A stretch of DNA of 18,088 bases from Pseudomonadota bacterium (GTDB lineage: Bacteria; Myxococcota; UBA9042; PHBI01). Every line of letters starts with the position of its first letter. Positions within the stretch are counted from its first letter, which is position 1. The translations under genes were made by a program, and so were the position numbers. Where the stretch lies: assembly GCA_005772945.1 (NCBI GenBank), contig SXIE01000094.1, positions 1 to 18,088 of the forward strand, in the 5' to 3' direction. Positions 1 to 5,769 of this stretch are shown piece after piece. The notes beneath the pieces were generated by a model. That model was not told where the DNA came from. It worked only from the letters and a program-made list of their open reading frames with translations, and made no database searches.

Positions 1-770
1 CGGCCGGTGAGTCCTTCATAGAGGATGCAGCCGAGCGCGTAGAGGTCGACCCGCGCATCGACCAGGTCGCCGCGGAGTTGCTCGGGGGCCATGTAGCCGA
101 CCGTCCCCAGCACGCCAACGGCACCCTCGAGCGACTCGCGCCCGAGCGCGTCCTGGCCGCGCGCGATGATGCCGAAGTCGAGCAGCGCCGGCAGACCGCC
201 CGGACGCACGACGACGTTGGCCGGCTTCAGGTCGCGAGGGACGAGCCCGCTGGCATGCACGAACGCAAGCGCGTCGCACAGGTGGCGCGTCAACGTGAGC
301 ACGGCCCCCATGCGGCCGGCGCCGGCGCGCAGGCGGAGATGCGGCCCAGTGGAAGGGGCCTCGGGCGTTGTGCCCGGCGGCGCGGGCCCGGCCTCGGTCG
401 GCATGAGCGTCGGCTCGGGCGCGCTCGCCGGCCGCGACGTGGCCGTCCCGCGCCAGAGCGCATCGATCCACGCGCGCAGCGTCTCGCCCTCGACCAGCTC
501 CATCGCGTACCACGGCCGGCCCTCGTGGTCGCCGCTCGCGACGATGCGAACGACGCCCGGATGGTCGAGGCGCCGCAAGGCGAGGATCTCGCGCCGCAGG
601 CTCGCGAACACCGCCGCGTCGCCGCCGTGCACGGTCTTGAGCGCGACCGACCGCCCGTCGCCGGTGTGCGTGGCGCGGTAGACGACGCCCATCGCGCCCT
701 TGCCGATGACGTCCTCGAGGCGGTAGGAACCGATGACCTCCCCGAGGCGGTAGGAACCGAGGTCGCTCAC
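1..770 (-). CDS. Eukaryote-like Ser/Thr protein kinase, 5' part (gene runs off the left edge)
   Basis: Reading the minus strand from GTG at 770 gives 256 codons of a Hanks-type kinase, with the C-terminal lobe and anything beyond it outside the window. Visible motifs are the Gly-rich loop IGKGAMGVVY (22-31), the ATP-anchoring lysine in VALK (K45), the alpha-C glutamate (E61), the catalytic loop RDLKPAN (179-185), DFG (198-200) and MAPEQL (227-232). The usual HRD histidine is proline here (P178). A Pro/Ala/Thr-rich insertion of about 45 residues (about 109-153) separates the hinge region from helix E. GTG is the only start I can defend: the frame is closed upstream by a TAG and has no ATG between. 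A 27-nt tandem duplication repeats the N-terminal strand. It probably phosphorylates Ser/Thr in partner proteins, and the FHA protein nearby is a natural phospho-peptide reader. Family certain; substrate unknown. Confidence 0.9.
   Translation of the reverse strand, partial: MSDLGSYRLGEVIGSYRLEDVIGKGAMGVVYRATHTGDGRSVALKTVHGGDAAVFASLRREILALRRLDHPGVVRIVASGDHEGRPWYAMELVEGETLRAWIDALWRGTATSRPASAPEPTLMPTEAGPAPPGTTPEAPSTGPHLRLRAGAGRMGAVLTLTRHLCDALAFVHASGLVPRDLKPANVVVRPGGLPALLDFGIIARGQDALGRESLEGAVGVLGTVGYMAPEQLRGDLVDARVDLYALGCILYEGLTG
705..758. repeat. 27-bp tandem duplication inside the kinase N-terminus
   Basis: Two adjacent 27-bp copies (705-731 and 732-758) differ at only a few bases. Translated on the minus strand they give GSYRLGEVI followed by GSYRLEDVI, so the first beta strand of the kinase domain is doubled in frame. 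Only the second copy joins directly to the Gly-rich loop. Confidence 0.9.
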
Positions 771-795
771 GCCGCGCTCTGCTCGGGGGTCATGG

Positions 796-846
796 CTTCG
801 AATCGCATAGCGTGAAGCCTAACAAGCGGAGCCGAACCTGGCGAGG
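796..846 (+). repeat. Repeat A, copy 1 (51 bp, about 82% identical to 1926-1976)
   Basis: An ungapped 51-bp alignment with 1926-1976 has 42 identical positions, including a perfect 15-bp block (CTTCGAATCGCATAG) and the block ACAAGCGGA. In copy 2 the repeat ends in the RBS and ATG of the FHA gene. Here the equivalent start codon is CTG at 838-840, followed by the same GCGAGG, after which similarity ends. It lies just upstream of the kinase start, so it may also carry kinase promoter elements. Confidence 0.85.
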
Positions 847-892
847 CCGCGCTGCGGTACTCGCGGCCGCCGGGATCGACGGTCGCGCGCAA

Positions 893-968
893 ATGCAGTC
901 GGCTGCGCGACTGTCGCTCGGCCTTGTGTAGAGCGGACTTGGCGCCATCGGCGGATCGCGAATTCGTG
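893..968 (+). repeat. Repeat B, copy 1 (76 bp, about 79% identical to 3061-3136)
   Basis: An ungapped alignment with 3061-3136 shows 60 of 76 identical bases, beginning with an 18-bp perfect block (ATGCAGTCGGCTGCGCGA) and including AGAGCGGA and TCGCGAA. Mismatches fall in all three codon phases, so the block is conserved as DNA or is a decaying duplication rather than coding sequence. It begins 46 nt after repeat A copy 1, whereas at the second locus a whole FHA gene lies between A and B. Confidence 0.85.
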
Positions 969-988
969 CGCACCAGCCACGCCGGCGC

Positions 989-1633
989 TCAGTCCGGCAG
1001 CAGGCGACGCGCCAGCGCCGCCCGCGAGAAGCGCACGATGACCTCGTCCTCACGCACGGTGACGCGCGGCCGCCCCAGATCCGAGGTGCGTACGAACGCA
1101 TGCACAGCCGTCGCCAACGCCTTGGCGCGCGCCGCGTCGCGACGGGCGGTCGGTGTCTTCGCGCGCTTGAGCGCACGCGCGCGCACGAGCTCGTCTTTGG
1201 CCCGGGCGATGTCATCGACCGTGCACGCCGACAGCGGCTTGTCGCCGATGAGCGCGTCCTCGCGCCACAGCTCGCCCGGGTCCGGGCGCGTCGGTAGCCG
1301 GTTGCAGTAGCTGATCAGCTCGGCGCCGCGCTCGATGCCGACGCGAACCGCGTCCGTGCGCGCGTAGACCGCCGCGACCGCGAGCATCTTCTGGACCTGG
1401 CGCAGGCGCACGCCGAATTCTGCGCCGGCGTATTCCGCGAAGGACGCGTAGCCGAGCACCGCATAGAACCGTTCGCGCTTCACGCGCGCGAGCTTGACGC
1501 CGATGTCCCAGAAGGTCTGGGCGACCTGTTGAAAGTCGCGGCGAATGTCATCGGTCAGCCGAATGACCTCGGCCCGCGAGGGAGCGCTGGATGCCTGCGA
1601 AGGGGTCACGGTGGCGGCGTGAGTCTTGCCCAT
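989..1633 (-). CDS. Unrecognised 214-aa protein, possibly nucleic-acid binding
   Basis: Start taken at ATG 1633 (MGKTHAAT...). A longer frame reaches 1699, but its extra 22 residues look like non-coding read-through. The N-terminal half is rich in helix-forming sequence: a segment with RAEVIRLTDDIRRDFQQVA, then WDIGVKLARVKRERFYAVLGY and ASFAEYAGAEFGVRLRQVQK. That last part resembles a helix-turn-helix-like bundle seen in some plasmid and phage regulators. The middle carries ISYCNRLPTRPDPGELW, and the C-terminal half is Ala/Arg/Lys-rich and probably helical, ending in RVTVREDEVIVRFSRAALARRLLPD. There is no signal peptide or membrane segment, so it should be cytoplasmic. I cannot assign a family with confidence. 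It is transcribed toward the kinase and sits between the two copies of repeat A, which could mean it was inserted there. Confidence 0.75.
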   Translation of the reverse strand: MGKTHAATVTPSQASSAPSRAEVIRLTDDIRRDFQQVAQTFWDIGVKLARVKRERFYAVLGYASFAEYAGAEFGVRLRQVQKMLAVAAVYARTDAVRVGIERGAELISYCNRLPTRPDPGELWREDALIGDKPLSACTVDDIARAKDELVRARALKRAKTPTARRDAARAKALATAVHAFVRTSDLGRPRVTVREDEVIVRFSRAALARRLLPD

Positions 1634-1967
1634 GGCGCTAAGATGCCACGGTCGGGAACGGCGGTCACGCGCCCGAGTGCAGAATGCAGTCGGGCGCAAG
1701 ACCCCGGTCTTCGTGCTTACGACAACGCTCAGCGCACTCCGAGATCGGTGATCCCGAGCGGCGCTGTGAAATCTGTGACGTGAGGCGCCCGAGGCGGGGT
1801 TCTCGTCCTCGACCTCGACCTCGGACTCGAACTCGAACTCGGACTCGAACTCGGACTCGAGTGCCCGCCGCTGGCGCGGCTCGCAGGCCTCTGCGAGGTT
1901 ACCGCGCTCGCCGCGCGCCTAATACCTTCGAATCGCATAGAATGGCGCCCGACAAGCGGAGGCGAAG
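1634..1967. other. 334-bp divergent intergenic region with hexamer repeat and repeat A
   Basis: This gap separates two divergently transcribed genes, so it must hold promoters for both. It contains a short echo of repeat B (the 10 bases ATGCAGTCGG at 1684-1693), a hexamer tandem array (1802-1861), and repeat A copy 2 running into the FHA gene start. No coding sequence is convincing. Confidence 0.7.
1802..1861. repeat. Hexanucleotide tandem array, ten units of CTCGNN
   Basis: Ten consecutive 6-bp units read CTCGTC, CTCGAC twice, then alternating CTCGGA and CTCGAA forms, ending in CTCGAG. The CTCG core is invariant and only the last two bases vary. Being non-coding and upstream of the FHA gene, it may vary in length by slippage and affect promoter spacing, which is inference. 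Confidence 0.9.
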
Positions 1968-1976
1968 ATGGCGAGG
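1926..1976 (+). repeat. Repeat A, copy 2, providing the RBS and start of the FHA gene
   Basis: Second copy of the 51-bp repeat at 796-846. Its right end contains GGAGG (1958-1962) followed five bases later by ATG at 1968, the start of the FHA gene. The repeat therefore spans the 5' leader and first codons of that gene. Confidence 0.85.
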
Positions 1977-3026
1977 TGGTGCGCCGACATCGGCGTTGAA
2001 CGCGACGGCTTGGTCGTCAAGAGCGTGCCGGTGGCCGGTTCGCTGATGGTCGGTCGCGGCGGCGACAACGACCTCATCCTGTCCGACCGCTCGGTCTCGT
2101 CGCGCCATGCGCTGTTCTATTTCACGGCCGCTGGAAACGAGCTGCGCGTGCGCGATCTCGGCAGCGCCAACGGCACCTGGATCGGCGACACGCGCGTGAG
2201 CCCCGAGGCCGCACTCGCGGACGGTGCCCGGGTGCGGCTCGGCGCCACGGTCGTCTTGCGCGCCACGCTGCGAGCGGCCGACGTCGCGCACGCGCCGTCC
2301 GAGCGGGCCGCCTTCGTCGAGGATGTGTCGGCCGGGATCCGCTATCCGATCACGTCCGACGTGACCCTCCTCGGCGCCGGCCCGGCCTGCCAGATTCACC
2401 TCGCCGGGGGCGCCGACGTCGAGGCCTGTCTGACGGTGTACGACAGCGGCGAGGTGCGCCTCGGGCGGGATGGGGACGAGAGCGCCCTCGAGGTCGGCGA
2501 GGTGTTCGAGCTCGCGGGGCGCCCCTACGTCCTGCGTCCGGGCTCGGTGGGCGGCGACTCCACCTTCCAGATCGAGCCGGTCGCCAGCGAGCCCGCCGTG
2601 GCTTCGGTCGCGCTCGAAGTGGACCTCACGCGCGCCGGCGGAGGCATCGCGCGCTTCGCAGCCTTGCCGGTGCCGCTCGTTCGCGAAGGCCCGGCCTGGC
2701 CCGTCAGGGCCCTTGCCGGGCTGCCCGCGGGGGTCGACATCACGTCCGAAAATCGCGTGGCGCTCCTCTACGTGCTCGCGCGCCAGATCCGCGACGACCG
2801 CGCGCGGGGAGTTCCGGACGTCGAGGCGGGATGGTGCAGCGATGCGGTGGTGATGCAGGGGATCTGGGGCCGCCAATGGGAAAACCAAGAGTGGAACACG
2901 TACCAGGTTCTGCTCTTCAGGCTGCGCAAGGAGCTCAAGGCGGGCGGCTTCGACGGCTTCCTGCTCGAGAAGCGCAAGGGGCACACCCGCCTACGCGTCA
3001 CGCGCGTCGCCATCGTCGGCGCGTGA
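1968..3026 (+). CDS. FHA-domain protein with C-terminal winged helix
   Basis: 352 aa, cytoplasmic, no signal peptide. Residues about 15-90 form a canonical FHA phosphothreonine-binding domain: VGR (28-30), SSRH (44-47) and SANGT (66-70) mark the phosphate-binding loops. Residues about 95-190 look like a second, degenerate FHA fold (ITSDVTLLGAGPACQIHL) lacking the SxxH and NG signatures. Residues about 250-345 match an OmpR/BTAD-type winged helix: ENRVALLYVLARQI, then VVMQGIWGRQW, the recognition-helix-like NTYQVLLFRLRKELKAGGF, and a wing ending KGHTRLRV. The likely role is to bind a phosphorylated protein and link it to DNA binding, possibly in partnership with the nearby kinase (inference). 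The start is supported by GGAGG five bases upstream. The gene is bracketed by repeats A and B. Confidence 0.88.
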   Translation: MARWCADIGVERDGLVVKSVPVAGSLMVGRGGDNDLILSDRSVSSRHALFYFTAAGNELRVRDLGSANGTWIGDTRVSPEAALADGARVRLGATVVLRATLRAADVAHAPSERAAFVEDVSAGIRYPITSDVTLLGAGPACQIHLAGGADVEACLTVYDSGEVRLGRDGDESALEVGEVFELAGRPYVLRPGSVGGDSTFQIEPVASEPAVASVALEVDLTRAGGGIARFAALPVPLVREGPAWPVRALAGLPAGVDITSENRVALLYVLARQIRDDRARGVPDVEAGWCSDAVVMQGIWGRQWENQEWNTYQVLLFRLRKELKAGGFDGFLLEKRKGHTRLRVTRVAIVGA

Positions 3027-3060
3027 CGCTCCCCATGGGCCCACGGGCGGAGGCCGGCGG

Positions 3061-3136
3061 ATGCAGTCGGCTGCGCGAGCGCCGCTCGACCGCGTGCAGA
3101 GCGGATTTGACGAGCTCGACGGTTCGCGAACTCGCG
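3061..3136 (+). repeat. Repeat B, copy 2, downstream of the FHA gene
   Basis: Second copy of the 76-bp repeat at 893-968. It begins 34 nt after the FHA stop codon and ends just before the putative promoter of the lysyl-oxidase-like gene. The reading frame of the next gene can be extended through this repeat, but that extension has no signal peptide and is rejected as coding. Confidence 0.85.
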
Positions 3137-3144
3137 TTCGCAGC

Positions 3145-3173
3145 TTGACCGTCGGGCGAAAACGCCCTACCCT
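3145..3173 (+). promoter_or_regulatory. Candidate sigma-70-type promoter with an inverted repeat in the spacer
   Basis: TTGACC (3145-3150), a 17-bp spacer and TACCCT (3168-3173) fit a vegetative promoter about 65 bp before the lysyl-oxidase-like start codon. The spacer holds a perfect inverted repeat, GGGCG-AAAA-CGCCC (3154-3167), which could be an operator or a chance hairpin. Confidence 0.45.
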
Positions 3174-3237
3174 CGCAACGCTCTATCGCCCTCAGCGTCC
3201 GCGACCGTCCGCGCGCTCTTGGCCACCTGGAGACCCC

Positions 3238-5142
3238 ATGCGCCACCTCGCCGTCCCGCTCGCTGCGGCCGCCGTCCTCGTCATCTCTGCGTGCGCCGAC
3301 GCGGATCCCGTCGACAGCGGCACCACGCCGACCGGCGACCCGAGCGGCAAAGGCGACAACCCGAGGTCCGACCCGGGCGCCCTCATTGCGGTCACGATGA
3401 ACAGCACCGTCGGGGTGCTGCTCGACGAGCTGCCGGCGTCGATCCGTGATCGCGCCGCGGCCAATCTCCTCGCCCGCCCGAGCTCGTTCTGGGTCGCGCG
3501 CGCCCGGCGCCAGATCACGCTGACCACGTACCAGCTGGTGTTCCGCCAGTACTTCGTGAGCGACACCAAGAACCGCAACGCGCTCCCGCTCGCGCCGCCC
3601 GAGAAGCAGGAGGTGACGCTCAACGGCGCCGCGCGTCGGGTGACCATCAACGGCCACGATCTCGTCGTCGTCGACTACACACTCAAGACGACGATCCTGT
3701 CGGACGCCGAGTCCCCGGGCATCTCCGAGCCGACCCTCAAGAACGTCGGCGGCGCCAAGAGCGAATCGTTTACCTTCCCGATCGACCCCGAGCTCTTGTT
3801 CCAGCGGACCCGCTTCGCGTGCATGGACGAGGAGGACTTCCCGCCCAACAGCGTCGACAGCGAGGAGGTCGACTCCTTCTACGATCAGTACTGCGAGCCG
3901 GAGACGACGCTTTCGAGCGTCGGGCAGTGCCACCTCACCGAGCAACCGACCCTGTCGTGCGTCGACGCGCTCGACGCCAAGGTCGGCAAGGTCTCGACCT
4001 CGATGACCTTCACCCGCCTCAAGTGGGACAAGGCGCTCGCGGACAAGGTGCGCGTCGGCGCCATCACGAACCCGACCGGGGCCGATCTGAAGCCGATCGC
4101 GTCGGAGTTCCGCGAGAACCGGGTCGTCTATCGTTACATCGAGCCCGGCTCGTGCACGCTGGTCGAGAAGTGCGTGGGCGCGCCGGGCTGGCGGCGGCTG
4201 CTCCAGTTCTCGACGTCGGACATCAACGTCGGCGCCCGGGCGCTCGATATCGGCGCGGTCGACTACTACCTGGACGGCGTCGGCCGCTCGCTCATCGAGC
4301 ATGGCGTCTTCGAGCTCTCGGCCTGTCACGAGCACTACCACTTCATGCACTACGGCTCGTTCCTCTACGGCGGTCAGGCGAGCACGGCCAAGCGCGGCTT
4401 CTGCCTGCAGAGCACGGCGCGCTACCTCAACGCCGAGTGGAGTCCGCTCAACAACCCCTACGGCGGCTGCGACTACCAGGGCGTCTCGGCCGGCTGGGCC
4501 GACCAGTACAAGGCGGGGCTGGAGTGCCAGTGGGTCGACGTCACCGGGTACGACACGTCGAAGAAGACCGTGACGCAGTCCCTGTCGTTCACGTCGAACC
4601 CGGACGGCTTCCTCTGCGAGGGTACACCGGTCTTGGACGCGGCCGGCAAGCCGGTCTACGAGCCGACGAGCTACACGACGCTCGATGGCAAGCCGGTCGA
4701 CCGCCCCAAGTGCGACTTCTACGGACCGTGGGCGGCGAACAACGGCGACGCCTACGACGTGACGCTGCCGCTGGATGGCAACGGCTACGTGACCGAGGCC
4801 TGCCAGTACGGCCAGATCGGGCCGCTGCGCAACTGCGGACTCAAGAAGCAGGACAACATGAAGACGTGCACCGCCGGCCAGCCGGTGACCAAGCGTTGCA
4901 CCGTGCCGGCGGGCGCGGCCCCGCAGGTCGTGCGCGTGTGCGACTACAGCGTGGCGCTCAAGACGGGAATCCCCTGCACGTTCCAGGACGCGCGCGCGAA
5001 CGCGAGCGTCCTCGCGACCGGCACTGACGTGACCTTCACGTGCCCGACGGCGCGCGACGCGGTCGAGGTGGGCGGCGCCTACTCGCTCTACACCGGCCCG
5101 GTCATGGACGGCGACAGTGCCGCGGTGGTCACCTGCCAGTAG
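3238..5142 (+). CDS. Lysyl-oxidase-domain lipoprotein
   Basis: 634 aa from ATG 3238, preceded by GGAG seven bases upstream. The N-terminus is a lipoprotein signal with lipobox ISAC (C19), so the product should be membrane-anchored outside the cytoplasm. The catalytic region lies at about 320-450. CHEHYHFMHY (363-372) supplies the HxHxH copper ligands H364, H366 and H368. AKRGFCLQ has K385 and GWADQYKAGLECQW has Y424; these align with the lysine and tyrosine that form lysine tyrosylquinone in animal lysyl oxidases, where the lysine sits in HKASFCLED. The context CDYQGVSAGWAD and CQWVDVTG also matches the family. The histidine normally three residues before the HxHxH motif is serine. The N-terminal 300 residues and the Cys-rich C-terminal tail (about 520-634) are not recognised. 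Predicted role: copper-dependent oxidation of primary amines such as lysine side chains on cell-surface or environmental proteins (inference from the family). Confidence 0.85.
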   Translation: MRHLAVPLAAAAVLVISACADADPVDSGTTPTGDPSGKGDNPRSDPGALIAVTMNSTVGVLLDELPASIRDRAAANLLARPSSFWVARARRQITLTTYQLVFRQYFVSDTKNRNALPLAPPEKQEVTLNGAARRVTINGHDLVVVDYTLKTTILSDAESPGISEPTLKNVGGAKSESFTFPIDPELLFQRTRFACMDEEDFPPNSVDSEEVDSFYDQYCEPETTLSSVGQCHLTEQPTLSCVDALDAKVGKVSTSMTFTRLKWDKALADKVRVGAITNPTGADLKPIASEFRENRVVYRYIEPGSCTLVEKCVGAPGWRRLLQFSTSDINVGARALDIGAVDYYLDGVGRSLIEHGVFELSACHEHYHFMHYGSFLYGGQASTAKRGFCLQSTARYLNAEWSPLNNPYGGCDYQGVSAGWADQYKAGLECQWVDVTGYDTSKKTVTQSLSFTSNPDGFLCEGTPVLDAAGKPVYEPTSYTTLDGKPVDRPKCDFYGPWAANNGDAYDVTLPLDGNGYVTEACQYGQIGPLRNCGLKKQDNMKTCTAGQPVTKRCTVPAGAAPQVVRVCDYSVALKTGIPCTFQDARANASVLATGTDVTFTCPTARDAVEVGGAYSLYTGPVMDGDSAAVVTCQ

Positions 5143-5321
5143 CCTCGGTTCGAGCGCATGCGCCGCGCGAGATCCCGAACGCGCAGTCGACTACACGTTT
5201 GGCGTTCAGGCAGCAAAATGGCCGTCTGGCGCGCGCGACTTGCGCGAACGCGGCCGGTCCAAAGATGCGCACGAGCGCGCCGAGCGCGCAGAATACCGAG
5301 AGAATCGTGACGCGCCGCGCG

Positions 5322-5606
5322 CTACTTCCCGCACTTCTCGCCGAACCTCTTCTTGAGATCCTTGAGCGTGTAGTCGCACGAGCTCTTCACGTCGCCGGCG
5401 TCGGGCTTGGACCACTCCTCGCGGAAGTTGTCGGCCTGCTTCTTGAGCATGCCGCCCTCCGAGCCGCCGACCTTCTCGGCGCACGCGTCCCAGTAGGCGA
5501 AGACCTCCTCGCAACCGGCCGGCGTGGCCTTCTTGCCGCCGCAGGCGGTCGTCGCGAGCGCGAACACGGGAAGGACGAGGGCAATGGCAAGATGACGGAT
5601 CGTCAT
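5322..5606 (-). CDS. Small four-cysteine lipoprotein
   Basis: 94 aa. The N-terminal signal MTIRHLAIALVLPVFALATTAC ends in lipobox TTAC (lipidated C22). The mature part is about 70 residues, charged and helical, with four cysteines (C32, C42, C77, C92). The first pair has nine intervening residues, suggesting a disulfide-stapled helical hairpin. An AAGG sequence seven bases upstream of the ATG (5604-5606) supports the start. It is convergent with the lysyl-oxidase-like gene and divergent from nadB. I do not recognise a family. Confidence 0.8.
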   Translation of the reverse strand: MTIRHLAIALVLPVFALATTACGGKKATPAGCEEVFAYWDACAEKVGGSEGGMLKKQADNFREEWSKPDAGDVKSSCDYTLKDLKKRFGEKCGK

Positions 5607-5769
5607 GTCGGACCTTCTTCTTCGAGGAAGAGCGCGCGCGAAGACAGCCGAACGCGCGGAGTTGATGAGGAGGCGCGCAGCCTAGCATGCGGCCCGTGAG
5701 TGTCAATTCGAACACCCGGCGCGCCCCGCGCCCCTCGACCTTCCGCGCCGCGTGTGCTTCGATCCCGCC

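Noticed and set aside
796..846. Integron attC site
   Set aside because: Only a GTTAGGC-like core is seen; no matching inverse core or long imperfect stem was found by eye, and no integrase gene is present. Kept only as a question within the repeat finding.
767..973. A 68-codon minus-strand frame overlapping the kinase start by 4 nt
   Set aside because: It runs through repeats A and B, has no RBS, and the aligned repeat copies differ in all codon phases. It is more likely leader DNA than a small gene.
3061..3237. N-terminal extension of the lysyl-oxidase gene starting at ATG 3061
   Set aside because: The extension lies within repeat B and the putative promoter, whereas ATG 3238 has GGAG upstream and a proper lipoprotein signal.
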